The notes beneath the pieces are model-generated. The model made no database searches. It had not been told where the DNA came from and was given only the letters and a program-made list of their open reading frames with translations. Of a stretch of DNA of 64,000 nt, positions 8,924 through 17,451 are shown one piece after another. This stretch comes from PALSA-911 sp963743035 (GTDB lineage: Bacteria; Pseudomonadota; Alphaproteobacteria; Acetobacterales; Acetobacteraceae). The translations under genes and the position numbers were made by a program. The DNA is taken from assembly GCA_963743035.1 (NCBI GenBank), contig CAVUOB010000018.1:744001-808000 (forward strand), read 5' to 3'. Each line of letters begins with the position of its first letter. Positions within the stretch are counted from its first letter, which is position 1.

Positions 8924-9143
8924 GGCATATCACCTTAAGGCCGCGTCGCGGAGCGCTCGGAAGCGAGCCGTAGCAGCCGAAACCGGGCGCGTAGAAGACG
9001 CGGGAGGAGCGGGGATATGACCCTTGCCAAGGAACCGGTCAAGGGTGTGTGTAGGCTTTTGAGAGCATATCTGTCGAACGATATCCGCCGGGCGCCAAAT
9101 ATGAGACCGAAAACCTGAGGTTTGCAGCAAGGGAGAAAGGACC

Positions 9144-9338
9144 ATGGCGCGCGACGAAGAGGAAGCCCTGCCGCGGCCACGCGCACGGCTCGAGCGCCTG
9201 ACGCTCGACATGCTCGGGATCGAGGAACTGAACGCCTATATCGACGAATTGAAGACGGAGATCGCCCGGGTGGAGGCCGATATCGCCCGCAAGCAGAGCC
9301 ATCGCAGCGCCGCGGACGCGTTCTTCCGCAAGCCGTGA
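9144..9338 (+). CDS. DUF1192 family protein
   Basis: The 64-residue acidic protein contains LERLTLDMLGIEELNAYIDE followed by a Glu/Lys-rich coiled segment and RSAADAFFRK, the DUF1192 signature found across alphaproteobacteria. The ATG at 9144 is preceded by GGGAGAAAGG. No molecular function is known. It ends about 50 nt before a hairpin that can serve as terminator for both this gene and the convergent hsp20. Confidence 0.85.
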   Translation: MARDEEEALPRPRARLERLTLDMLGIEELNAYIDELKTEIARVEADIARKQSHRSAADAFFRKP

Positions 9339-9389
9339 TCTTCGCCGAGGGGCCAGCCGGGGGCGGGCCAAGAACGGGGTGGGCAAGAA

Positions 9390-9415
9390 AAAGGGGCCGG
9401 AAATCCGGCCCCTTT
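9390..9415. terminator. Bidirectional hairpin terminator between DUF1192 and hsp20
   Basis: An 11-bp perfect stem (AAAGGGGCCGG / CCGGCCCCTTT) has an AAAT loop. On the reverse strand the stem runs into TTTTTC, giving a good terminator for hsp20. On the forward strand the T tract is short, so termination of the DUF1192 gene is less certain. Confidence 0.8.
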
Positions 9416-9435
9416 CGTTAGCGCGTCGCGGGCGT

Positions 9436-9930
9436 TCAGGCAGCCTGCGCGGCGTTCTGCTGGTCGTTGGCGACCGTGCCCGTCGGAGTCCCAGCCGGGG
9501 TTGCCGTCGGGACCGCCGAGCCGATGGCGATCCGGCGCGGCTTCAGCGCCTCCGGCACCACCCGCTTCAGGCCGACATAGAGCATGCCGTCGCGAAGATC
9601 GGCGCCCTCGACCACGATATGGTCGGCGAGGCTGAACCGGCGCTCGAACGCGCGGGCAGCGATGCCGCGATACAGCACCTCGCCGTTGCGGCCGTCATTC
9701 GCCACCCGGCCGGTCACGACCAGGCTATTGTCGTGGACGACGATCTCGATGTCGTCGCGGCCGAAGCCGGCCACCGCCATGGTCAGGCGGTAGGTGTCGT
9801 CGCCGGTTTTTTCGATGTTGTAGGGAGGGTAGCCCTGCGCCTCGGCGGCGCGGGCATTGTTCACCTGGCGCGCCAGGCGATCGAAGCCGATGGCGGTGCG
9901 AAGCAGCGGGGAAAGGTCGAAATTGGTCAT
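9436..9930 (-). CDS. Hsp20/alpha-crystallin small heat-shock protein
   Basis: The 164-residue protein has an N-terminal arm with FDRLARQVN, an alpha-crystallin domain from about 35 to 130 (PPYNIEKTGDDTYRL, VAGFGRDDIEI, ERRFSLADHI, GLKRVVPE) and an IxI-like RRIAIG motif in the C-terminal tail. Such proteins hold unfolding clients in the cytoplasm, like IbpA. A near-perfect AGGAGG ribosome site precedes the ATG at 9930. The tail is unusually rich in Ala, Thr and Pro. It is a single-gene unit with its own terminator. Confidence 0.93.
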   Translation of the reverse strand: MTNFDLSPLLRTAIGFDRLARQVNNARAAEAQGYPPYNIEKTGDDTYRLTMAVAGFGRDDIEIVVHDNSLVVTGRVANDGRNGEVLYRGIAARAFERRFSLADHIVVEGADLRDGMLYVGLKRVVPEALKPRRIAIGSAVPTATPAGTPTGTVANDQQNAAQAA

Positions 9931-10041
9931 AACAAAACCTCCTGCGGGAGCAAGGTTTACCGATCTGGGCCGCCCGTTCGGGCCGGCCCGGTGAAGCGCC
10001 GGAACCCCATTCGGGCATTCCGACACCCCAGAAATGGCAAA

Positions 10042-10067
10042 CGCCGCCCCTTTTTCAAGGGACGGCG
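10042..10067 (-). terminator. Probable terminator downstream of rpmE
   Basis: The stem CGCCG-C-CCCTT pairs with AAGGG-A-CGGCG with one mismatch and a 4-nt loop. It lies about 30 nt past the rpmE stop. The T tract following it on the reverse strand is weak. Confidence 0.55.
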
Positions 10068-10097
10068 CGTGGCGGATCCTCGCAGGGGACGCAGCGA

Positions 10098-10322
10098 TTA
10101 CTTCTTCGATCCCAGGCCGGCGAATTTCTTGTTGAACTTGGCCACCTGGCCGCCGGTGTCCATCATGCGCTGCACGCCGGTCCAGGCCGGATGCGATTTC
10201 GGGTCGATGTCCAGACGCAGGGTGTCCCCTTCCTTGCCCATGCAGGACCGCGTCTTGAACTCGGTACCATCGGTCATGATGATGGTGATCTCGTGGTAAT
10301 CGGGGTGAATGCCCGGCTTCAT
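10098..10322 (-). CDS. rpmE: 50S ribosomal protein L31
   Basis: The 74-residue protein contains MKPGIHPDYHEITIIMTDG, LDIDPKSHPAWTG and FNKKFAGLGSKK, matching bacterial L31, which bridges the ribosomal subunits. Only one Cys is present (near TRSCMGKEG), so the CxxC zinc ligands of E. coli RpmE are absent; this is the zinc-independent form usual in alphaproteobacteria. The start at 10322 has an AGGAG site. The 335-bp gap to the next gene holds an FNR/FixK-type palindrome. Confidence 0.96.
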   Translation of the reverse strand: MKPGIHPDYHEITIIMTDGTEFKTRSCMGKEGDTLRLDIDPKSHPAWTGVQRMMDTGGQVAKFNKKFAGLGSKK

Positions 10323-10494
10323 GCTGCTCGCTCCTGTTGGTGCCGCCGATCCCGACCGGCCGCACAAGGCGCGCCGTATAGCGCCGCGGCCCGTGCGCTG
10401 CAATCACGATCTGTGCCGGGCCCGTGGGCAGGCCCCTGGCATGCGGCGGTTCCCGCCGGCCCCGCGCCACCGGATCCGGCCCCCGGGGCCGGGG

Positions 10495-10508
10495 TTGATT
10501 TCGATCAA
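10495..10508. promoter_or_regulatory. FNR/FixK-type palindromic box
   Basis: TTGATTTCGATCAA is a perfect TTGAT-N4-ATCAA palindrome, the recognition sequence of FNR/FixK-family oxygen-responsive regulators. It lies about 150 nt upstream of the DUF485-acetate symporter operon and about 170 nt upstream of rpmE, in a gene-free stretch (10323-10657) that otherwise shows no clear feature. Which promoter it serves is inferred. Confidence 0.65.
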
Positions 10509-10657
10509 TGACATCCCAAAGGTCCTGCTTCCTTTTGCCTTCATTCCGATCCTGGGAAAGCCGGGGCGGGGGCAGGGATCGGACCGTCTTTCGCCCATAG
10601 GGCAGGAAGGGCGGTTCACGGCGCAATGTCCGATAAAACCAGGGAAGCGAGCGGCAC

Positions 10658-10963
10658 ATGACGACGCAGGGTTACGAAGACATCCAACGCAATCCGAAAT
10701 ACGTCCAACTGGTCCGGGAGCGATCGTCGTTCGGCTGGACGCTGTCGGCGATCATGTTGGTCATCTATTTCGGGTTCATCCTGCTGATCGGCTACGCTCC
10801 CGGGTTCCTCGGCATACCCATCGGCACCGGCGTCATGACGATCGGCATTCCGATCGGCCTGTTCGTGATCGTTTCGGCGTTTGTTCTGGTCGGCATCTAC
10901 GTGTACCGCGCCAACGCCACCTATGACGGCCTGATCCGCGATATCGTCGAGGAGGCGCGCTGA
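10658..10963 (+). CDS. DUF485 inner-membrane protein (YjcH-like)
   Basis: The 101-residue protein starts with a short cytoplasmic segment (IQRNPKYVQLVRERSSFGW) and has two membrane helices, about 26-48 and 60-83, the standard DUF485 layout. These proteins sit directly before acetate/cation symporter genes, as yjcH does before actP in E. coli. Here the TGA stop and the symporter ATG overlap by one base, so translation is coupled. It is probably an accessory of the symporter; its biochemical role is undefined. Confidence 0.9.
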   Translation: MTTQGYEDIQRNPKYVQLVRERSSFGWTLSAIMLVIYFGFILLIGYAPGFLGIPIGTGVMTIGIPIGLFVIVSAFVLVGIYVYRANATYDGLIRDIVEEAR

Positions 10964-12654
10964 TGAATCGGTTCCATGCCCTGCTGGCCGGGGCACTTCT
11001 TGCCCTCGCGCCGGCGATCGCTGAGGCCGCGGGCGCGGTGGAGGGCGGGGCGAAGCAGGCCACCAACTGGTCGGCGATCGCGATGTTCATCGTGTTCGTC
11101 TGCTTCACGCTCGGCATCACCTATTGGGCGGCGAGCCGGACGAAATCCGCCGCCCAGTTCTATTCCGCCGGCGGCGGGATCACCGGTTTCCAGAACGGCA
11201 TCGCCATCGCCGGCGACTACATGTCCGCCGCGTCGTTCCTGGGGATTTCCGGCCTGGTGTATCTGTCGGGCTATGACGGGTTGATCTATTCCGTGGGCTT
11301 CCTGGTCGGCTGGCCGATCGTCACGTTCCTGATCGCCGAACCGCTGCGCAACCTCGGCAAATACACCTTCGCCGACGTCGCGTCCTTCCGCCTCGGCCAG
11401 ACCGAGATCCGCATCCTCGCCGCCTGCGGATCCCTGGTGACGGTGGCGTTCTACCTGATCGCCCAGATGGTCGGCGCCGGCAAGCTGATCCAGATCCTGT
11501 TCGGGCTGGACTACTGGATGGCGGTGGTCATCGTCGGCGTGCTGATGATCGTCTACGTCACCTTCGGCGGCATGCTGGCGACCACCTGGGTGCAGATCAT
11601 CAAGGCCGTGCTGCTGCTGTCGGGCGCCAGCTTCATGGCGCTGGCGGTGCTGTGGAAATTCGGCTTCAGCCTGGAGGCGCTGTTCGCACGGGCGGTCGAG
11701 GTGCATCCCAAGCATCTCGCCATCATGGAGCCGGGCACGCTGGTGTCGAACCCGATCTCGGCGATCTCGCTCGGCCTCGCGCTGATCTTCGGCACTGCCG
11801 GGCTGCCACATATCCTGATGCGGTTCTTCACCGTGTCGGACGCCAAGGCGGCACGCAAATCGGTGTTCGTCGCCACCGGCTTCATCGGCTATTTCTACAT
11901 CCTCACCTTCATCATCGGTTTCGGCGCCATCACGCTGGTCGCGACCAACCCGGAATTCCTCGACACCGCCGTCGCCGCGACGAAGGGACCGATCGTCGCC
12001 ATCAAGGGCGGCTCCAACATGGCGGCGATCCACCTCGCCAACGCGGTCGGCGGCAACCTGTTCCTGGGCTTCATCTCCGCCGTCGCCTTCGCCACCATCC
12101 TGGCCGTGGTTTCCGGCCTGGCGCTGGCCGGCGCCTCGGCGATCAGCCACGATCTGTACGCCACCGTGCTGCGCAAGGGCCGGGCCAACGAGCAGGACGA
12201 GATGCGGGTGTCGAAGATCGCCACGATCTGCCTCGGCCTGCTTGCGATCGTGCTCGGCATCGTGTTCGAGAACCAGAACGTGGCGTTCATGGTCGGGCTG
12301 GCGTTCTGCATCGCCGCGTCGTGCAACTTCCCGGTGCTGCTGCTGTCGATGTTCTGGAAGGGCCTGACCACGCGGGGGGCAATGATCGGCGGCTTCCTCG
12401 GCCTGGTCTCGGCGGTGGCCATGGTGGTGCTGTCACCGGCGGTGTGGGAGCAGACGCTGGGCAACGCCAAGGGCAGCGCGCCGTTCCCGTACGAGAACCC
12501 GGCTCTGTTCTCGATGACGATCGCCTTCGTCGGTATCTGGCTGTTCTCCGTGCTCGACAGCAGCGCCCGGGCGCGCACCGACCGTGCCGGCTTCGATGCG
12601 CAGTTCGTCCGCTGCCAGACCGGCATCGGCGCGACCGGCGCCTCGGCGCACTGA
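10963..12654 (+). CDS. actP: Cation/acetate symporter (sodium:solute symporter family)
   Basis: The 563-residue polytopic membrane protein has a signal-like first segment, then the SSS-family region with FYSAGGGITGFQNGIAIAGD and DYMSAASFLGISGL, followed by about a dozen hydrophobic helices. It matches ActP, which imports acetate and other short carboxylates with a cation. It is the second gene of a coupled pair with the DUF485 protein. A DUF294/cNMP regulator-like gene and an exonuclease gene follow 48 nt later, an arrangement I recall next to actP in other proteobacteria. The FNR/FixK-type palindrome upstream hints at oxygen-linked control. Confidence 0.93.
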   Translation: MNRFHALLAGALLALAPAIAEAAGAVEGGAKQATNWSAIAMFIVFVCFTLGITYWAASRTKSAAQFYSAGGGITGFQNGIAIAGDYMSAASFLGISGLVYLSGYDGLIYSVGFLVGWPIVTFLIAEPLRNLGKYTFADVASFRLGQTEIRILAACGSLVTVAFYLIAQMVGAGKLIQILFGLDYWMAVVIVGVLMIVYVTFGGMLATTWVQIIKAVLLLSGASFMALAVLWKFGFSLEALFARAVEVHPKHLAIMEPGTLVSNPISAISLGLALIFGTAGLPHILMRFFTVSDAKAARKSVFVATGFIGYFYILTFIIGFGAITLVATNPEFLDTAVAATKGPIVAIKGGSNMAAIHLANAVGGNLFLGFISAVAFATILAVVSGLALAGASAISHDLYATVLRKGRANEQDEMRVSKIATICLGLLAIVLGIVFENQNVAFMVGLAFCIAASCNFPVLLLSMFWKGLTTRGAMIGGFLGLVSAVAMVVLSPAVWEQTLGNAKGSAPFPYENPALFSMTIAFVGIWLFSVLDSSARARTDRAGFDAQFVRCQTGIGATGASAH

Positions 12655-12702
12655 CCCGGAGCAGCCCCGGACGCGGCCCAGCCTGCGTCCGGGGCATCCG
12701 CG

Positions 12703-14502
12703 ATGCCCAACGCCTTTGACGCACAGAACCCGCCCTTCGACCGCCTGACGCCGCAGGAGGTCGAGACGCTGCGCCGCGCGCTGGATATCGGCTATTTCCG
12801 CCCGGGCGAGGCCATCATCGCCCAGGGCGTGGCCGCCGAGGCGCTGTATGTCGTCATCAAGGGCGTGGTCGAGGAACGCGCCGGCGAGGAACTAGTCGCC
12901 CTGCTGGGGCCGAAGGACGCATTCGACAGCCGCGCCCTGGTTCAGGGCCAGAGCGGCAACGGCTTCTTCGCCCGGGAAGAAACGTTGTGCTACCTGCTGC
13001 CGAGGGCCGTCGCCCTCGACCTGATCCAGAACAATCCGCGCTTTGCCGCGTTCTTCTACCTGGAACTGTCGCGCAAGCTGGACGCCATCGCCCGCGAGGA
13101 GGAGGACAGCCGCGTCGGCACGCTGATGCGCGCGCGGGTGTCGGACATGAAGCTGTATCCGGCATCCTTCATCGATGCGTCGGATACGATCGAGACCGCC
13201 GGCCATCGCATGCGCGAGATCAACACCAATGCGCTGTTCGTGCGTGACGGCGACAGGACCGGCATCATCACCGGCATGAACCTGTCCAAGGCGGTGGTGC
13301 TGAACCGGCTGCCGATCGAGACCCCGGTCCGCACGGTCACGCATTTCGACGTGGTGTCGCTGGCGCCGGACGATTTCGTCTATTCGGCGCTGATCCTGAT
13401 GACCAAGACCAACAAGCGCCGCGTGGCGGTGCGTGATGGCGCGGCCTATGTCGGCATCCTCGAGGATATCGAGCTGCTGGGCTTCCTGGCGGGCAACGCG
13501 CAGCTGGTTGCCGGGCGCATCGAGCGCGCCGCCGGGCTGCCCGATCTGGTCATCGCCGCCCGCGAGATCGGCGAGCAGGTGCGCCTGCTGCGGCGCCAGG
13601 GCGTGAAGGTGGAGGTGATCGCCGAGATCGTCTCCGATCTCAATCGCCGGCTACTGGCCAGGCTGTTCGAGATCGTCGCACCGCCCGCCATCCGCGCCGG
13701 CGGCTGCCTGCTGGTGATGGGCAGCGAGGGGCGCGGTGAGCAGACGGTGCGCACCGATCAGGACAATGCGCTGATCCTGGCCGAACCCGTGGACGAGGAT
13801 CTGCTGCAGGCATTCCGCCGGGACTTCACCGCGGCGCTGGAGAGTTTCGGGTTCCCGCCCTGTCCCGGCAACGTGATGCTGCGCAACCCGGCCTGGTCGC
13901 GGCCCTTGGCCGAGTACCGCGCGGCGTTCCGGCGCTGGGTCGCCATTCCCGACGAGAGCGCCCACATGAACGTGGCGATCTTCTACGACGCGGTCGCCGT
14001 CGCCGGAGACGCCCGACTGCTGGCCGAGTCCAAGGCGGAGCTGATCGCCGCCGTGTGCGGGGGCAGCGCCTACATGGCGCATTTCGCCCGCGCCATCGAG
14101 GCGTTTCCGATGCCGATCGGCTTCTTCAACAACCTGCTGACGCCGGACGGGCGGGGCGATGCCGTCGATCTGAAGAAGGGCGGCATCTTCCCGATCGTGC
14201 ATGGCGTGCGCAGCCTGGCGCTGGAGCGCGGCCTGACCGAGACCGGCACCGCCCAGCGCATCCAGCGGCTGGTCGAAGCCAATGCGATCAGCCGCGATTT
14301 CGGCCGGGAGCTGACGCAGTCGCTGTATTTCCTGATGACGCTGCGGCTGGACGCCCAGCTTGCCGCCGCCGGTGCGCAGAGCGCTTTGGTGCGCCCGGCC
14401 GAATTGTCGAGCCAGCAGCGCGACCTGCTGCGCGACGCGTTCCAGGTGGTGAAGCAGTTCCGTGAAATCGTCCGCCGGCACTTCAACCTGGGCATGTTCT
14501 GA
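12703..14502 (+). CDS. Cyclic-nucleotide-binding/CBS/DUF294 nucleotidyltransferase-like protein
   Basis: The 599-residue protein has a cNMP-binding fold (about 10-130), two CBS domains (about 145-275), a DUF294 nucleotidyltransferase-like domain with GSEGRGEQTVRTDQDNAL around 345, and a helical substrate-binding-like C-terminus. The GS...DxD-like pattern resembles GlnD/GlnE-type nucleotidyltransferases. Such genes usually sit next to acetate symporters and a DEDD exonuclease, as here, and are thought to regulate carboxylate uptake or metabolism. The actual target is not known. Confidence 0.9.
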   Translation: MPNAFDAQNPPFDRLTPQEVETLRRALDIGYFRPGEAIIAQGVAAEALYVVIKGVVEERAGEELVALLGPKDAFDSRALVQGQSGNGFFAREETLCYLLPRAVALDLIQNNPRFAAFFYLELSRKLDAIAREEEDSRVGTLMRARVSDMKLYPASFIDASDTIETAGHRMREINTNALFVRDGDRTGIITGMNLSKAVVLNRLPIETPVRTVTHFDVVSLAPDDFVYSALILMTKTNKRRVAVRDGAAYVGILEDIELLGFLAGNAQLVAGRIERAAGLPDLVIAAREIGEQVRLLRRQGVKVEVIAEIVSDLNRRLLARLFEIVAPPAIRAGGCLLVMGSEGRGEQTVRTDQDNALILAEPVDEDLLQAFRRDFTAALESFGFPPCPGNVMLRNPAWSRPLAEYRAAFRRWVAIPDESAHMNVAIFYDAVAVAGDARLLAESKAELIAAVCGGSAYMAHFARAIEAFPMPIGFFNNLLTPDGRGDAVDLKKGGIFPIVHGVRSLALERGLTETGTAQRIQRLVEANAISRDFGRELTQSLYFLMTLRLDAQLAAAGAQSALVRPAELSSQQRDLLRDAFQVVKQFREIVRRHFNLGMF

Positions 14503-14503
14503 C

Positions 14504-15175
14504 ATGGTGCCGCGCGCGCTGAAGCGGTTGTTTCACCAGGCCAGCATCGGCGATCAGTCCTATCGCTTCTTGTTCCGCCCCGGCCCGCCCGACGAAGTGG
14601 TTGCGTTCGACTGCGAGACCACCGGCCTCGATCCGCGCCGCGACGACATCGTCTCTATCGCCGCCATCCGGCTGCGCGGCAACCGCATCCTGACCAGCGA
14701 ACGGTTCGAGGCGGTGATCCGCCCGGAGGCGCGGATGCGCGCGGACGCCATCAAGATCCATCGGCTGCGCGAAGCGGATGTGGAGGCGGGCAAGCGCATC
14801 CAGACGATCATTCCGCAATTCCTGCACTTCATCGGCGGCCGGCCGCTGGTCGGCTACTATGTCGAATTCGACGTGCGCATGATCGACAAATACCTGCTCG
14901 GTCTGATCGGCATCGAGTTGCCAAATCCGCTGATCGAGGTCTCCAGGCTCTATTACGAGCGCAAATACGGCGACGCGCCGCCCGGTACCGCCATCGACCT
15001 GTCCTTCGCCGCCATCCTGCGCGATCTGGACCTGCCGGTGCTGGATCAGCACGACGCCTTCAACGACGCGCTGATGACGGCGATGATGTATCTGCGGCTG
15101 CGCGATCTTCGCCAACGCGGGGTGCGCCTTCCCCGGGGGCGATCGACCACGGCGCCGCAGACGACGATCGCCTGA
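14504..15175 (+). CDS. DEDDh-type 3'-5' exonuclease
   Basis: The 223-residue protein carries Exo I (AFDCETTGLDPRRDD), Exo II (LVGYYVEFDVRMID) and Exo III with His (DQHDAFNDALMTA), so the four acidic residues and the catalytic His of the DnaQ-like family are present. It should remove nucleotides from 3' ends of DNA or RNA. The ATG at 14504 follows the DUF294 gene stop by one base, so the two are probably co-translated. This pairing with cNMP/DUF294 genes recurs in proteobacteria as I recall it. It has no extra polymerase domain. Confidence 0.9.
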   Translation: MVPRALKRLFHQASIGDQSYRFLFRPGPPDEVVAFDCETTGLDPRRDDIVSIAAIRLRGNRILTSERFEAVIRPEARMRADAIKIHRLREADVEAGKRIQTIIPQFLHFIGGRPLVGYYVEFDVRMIDKYLLGLIGIELPNPLIEVSRLYYERKYGDAPPGTAIDLSFAAILRDLDLPVLDQHDAFNDALMTAMMYLRLRDLRQRGVRLPRGRSTTAPQTTIA

Positions 15176-15322
15176 GCGCGCTCCTGCGACGGCCCCATTT
15201 CGGACAGTACCGATGACATTTCGCCCCGGCGTGGCGCAGGTCATGGACACGGCCCCGACGCCGCCTTATGCGGCGAGGACCGTTCCGGGTCCGTTTGGTG
15301 CGTTGCAAGGGCGTTTATTTCC

Positions 15323-16843
15323 ATGACCGATGATACGATCGTGACCTCCGCCTTGCCGACCGGGAATGCGACCGGGCTGCTGTGCTGCGTGCACGCGCTG
15401 CGGCGCGAGGTGGCGGACGAGGGCCGTGCGGCCTTCCGGGCCTGGCGGCAAAGCCTGCACCGGCCGGAAATCGCCGCCAGCATGCTCAACCTCGCGCATT
15501 ACCTGGCGCTGCGCCACCGGGACCTGCGGCCTTTGCAGCAGGGGTTGATGCGTCATGGCCTGTCCTCGCTGGGGCGTCTGGAAGGGCGCGTGCTGGCCAC
15601 GCTGGACGCGGTCGAGGGAGCGCTCGGCGCGATCGCAACCGGGGCCTTGCCGGACCCGGACCGATGGCCGCCGAGCGAGCGCCGTTTTCTGCGCGGTCAG
15701 CGGCAATTGCACGCCAACACCGACATTTTGTTCGGCCCCGCCTCGGGCGACCGTGAGACCCGCATTCTCGTGACCCTGCCGAGCGAGGCGGCCGACGGCC
15801 CGGAATATCTGCTGAGGTTGGCGCAGCACGGGGCGGACGCGGTCCGGATCAACTGCGCGCATGACGACGCCGCGGCCTGGGTCGCCATGGCCGGGCATGC
15901 TCGGGCGGCCAGACGGGCCTGCGGGCGTCCCATGACCGTATTGATGGACATCGCCGGGCCGAAGCTGCGGACCGGGGACGTGCGGCATCCCGAGGATCGC
16001 AAGCGGCTCCATGCCGGTGACCGGCTGCTGCTGGTGCCGTCCGAAGCGGCGCTGGATGCCGCCATCCACCTGCCGTTCCGGGCGGTGTGCGAGCCGGCGC
16101 ATGTGCTGGCGGGTCTCCGGCCGGGTGTCGAGGTCGCGCTGGACGACGGCAAGCTCGGCGGTGTGGTCGAGGCGTTGCAGCCGGACGGTTCGGTGGTCGT
16201 GCAGGTGCGCCGCGCATCGATCAAGGGCTTCAAGCTGCGGCCGGAAAAGGGCCTCAACTTTCCCGGCGCGGAGCTGGGGCTGGAGGCGCTCAGCGCCAAG
16301 GATCTGGCCGATCTCGACGTGATCGCGGCGCATGCGGATCTGGTGGGGCATTCCTTTGTGCAATCCGCCGACGACGTCGCGCGGCTGCAGGCGGCACTGG
16401 CCGCCCGTCAGCCGCCCGGCTCGCGACCGCTCGGCCTGATCGCCAAGATCGAAACGGTTCGCGCGGTCCGCAATTTGCCGGAGATCATCGTCCAGGCGGC
16501 CGGGCAGCAGCCATTCGGCGTGATGATCGCCCGCGGCGACCTGGCAGTGGAAATCGGCTTCGCCCGGCTGGCCGAGATGCAGGAGGAGATCCTGTGGGTG
16601 TGCGAGGCCGCCTCGGTGCCCGTGGTATGGGCCACCCAGGTGCTGGAGGAGATGGTCAGGTCCGGCCTGCCGACCCGTGGCGAGATGACCGATGCGGCGA
16701 TGTCCGGGCGTGCCGAATGCGTGATGCTGAACAAGGGGCCGAATATCGCCGAGGCGATCGACGCGTTGGACAGCCTGTTGCGCCGCATGGCCGAGCACCA
16801 GGCCAAGAAGACCCCCTATCTCCGGGCGCTGCATAGCTGGTGA
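15323..16843 (+). CDS. Pyruvate kinase-like protein with N-terminal extension
   Basis: The 506-residue protein has about 135 residues with no recognised domain, then a pyruvate kinase barrel. Barrel features include RILVTLPSEAA, VRINCAHDD (usually NFSHG), VLMDIAGPKLRTG with the catalytic MDxxGPK(I/L)R motif, a B-domain-like stretch, LIAKIETVRAVRNL, IARGDLAVEIGF and the ATQVLEEMV metal/substrate region. It ends shortly after the barrel, so the allosteric C-terminal domain is missing. Likely activity is phosphoenolpyruvate plus ADP to pyruvate plus ATP, or a divergent derivative. It is not obviously in an operon. Confidence 0.85.
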   Translation: MTDDTIVTSALPTGNATGLLCCVHALRREVADEGRAAFRAWRQSLHRPEIAASMLNLAHYLALRHRDLRPLQQGLMRHGLSSLGRLEGRVLATLDAVEGALGAIATGALPDPDRWPPSERRFLRGQRQLHANTDILFGPASGDRETRILVTLPSEAADGPEYLLRLAQHGADAVRINCAHDDAAAWVAMAGHARAARRACGRPMTVLMDIAGPKLRTGDVRHPEDRKRLHAGDRLLLVPSEAALDAAIHLPFRAVCEPAHVLAGLRPGVEVALDDGKLGGVVEALQPDGSVVVQVRRASIKGFKLRPEKGLNFPGAELGLEALSAKDLADLDVIAAHADLVGHSFVQSADDVARLQAALAARQPPGSRPLGLIAKIETVRAVRNLPEIIVQAAGQQPFGVMIARGDLAVEIGFARLAEMQEEILWVCEAASVPVVWATQVLEEMVRSGLPTRGEMTDAAMSGRAECVMLNKGPNIAEAIDALDSLLRRMAEHQAKKTPYLRALHSW

Positions 16844-16850
16844 ACTGTAC

Positions 16851-16877
16851 CGCATGCATAAAGCCCGTCTGCATGCG
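16851..16877. terminator. Hairpin between convergent genes
   Basis: CGCATGCA and TGCATGCG form an 8-bp inverted repeat with an 11-nt loop, sitting a few bases past the pyruvate kinase stop and just before the DUF1489 stop. No T tract follows, so it is only a possible bidirectional terminator. Confidence 0.4.
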
Positions 16878-16883
16878 CCGGCC

Positions 16884-17306
16884 CTATAGCAGCCCCAGGG
16901 CCTGCAATTCGCGGCGCATGGCGGGCGGCAACTCGTCGGCGCCGGCGGCTTCCGCCTGGGCGCCGAGGTCGGCGGGGGCGGCTTCCGGCGCCAGATAGCG
17001 CCAGCCCTGGAACGGCTTGGTCAGGCGTCCGGCCACCGGGACCAGCGTCGGGTCCAGCACGATCCCGGCGCAGGCGCTGCCGTCGTCCCAGGCATCATGG
17101 CGGATGTCCAGGATGCGCTGGCGCACCAGCGTGGCGCCGGCGATCACCCAGTAGATCGAGCCGCCGTCGAGGATTTCCGCCGCGCGGCGGGGAAAGTTGC
17201 GCGTGCGGTGGCGCAGCGGCGGGTCGTGCTGCATCCGCTGCGCCTGCAACTGCGCGAGGTGGGCGATGTCGCGCACGCCCACGGCGAGCTTGGTCAGATG
17301 CAGCAT
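16884..17306 (-). CDS. DUF1489 family protein
   Basis: The 140-residue protein starts MLHLTKLAVGVRDIAHL and contains HRTRNFPRRAAEIL, SIYWVIAGATLVRQRILDI and KPFQGWRYL, all typical of DUF1489, a conserved alphaproteobacterial family without known function. The ATG at 17306 matches the family N-terminus; the open frame extends upstream to 17615 but that part looks non-coding. The tail is acidic and Ala-rich. Confidence 0.88.
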   Translation of the reverse strand: MLHLTKLAVGVRDIAHLAQLQAQRMQHDPPLRHRTRNFPRRAAEILDGGSIYWVIAGATLVRQRILDIRHDAWDDGSACAGIVLDPTLVPVAGRLTKPFQGWRYLAPEAAPADLGAQAEAAGADELPPAMRRELQALGLL

Positions 17307-17414
17307 GGCGGTGTCTGGCCCATCCGGGTCCTGTCGAGTCCATGGGGTCGGTTCGCGGACGCGCAGTATGGCACGGCAGGCCGATCCCGGCACAGGGCGC
17401 CGGTGGTCAGCGCG

Positions 17415-17451
17415 TGTGGTCCCCGCCTGTGGTCCCCGCCTGTGGTCAGCG
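17415..17451. repeat. 13-bp tandem repeat, about 2.8 copies
   Basis: TGTGGTCCCCGCC occurs at 17415-17427 and 17428-17440, followed by a partial copy TGTGGTCAGCG. The array lies between the DUF1489 start and the DUF2125 stop and just enters the end of DUF2125. Confidence 0.7.

Noticed and set aside
17415..17451. 13-bp tandem repeats as a CRISPR-like array.
   Set aside because: The repeats are directly adjacent without spacers and only about three copies exist.
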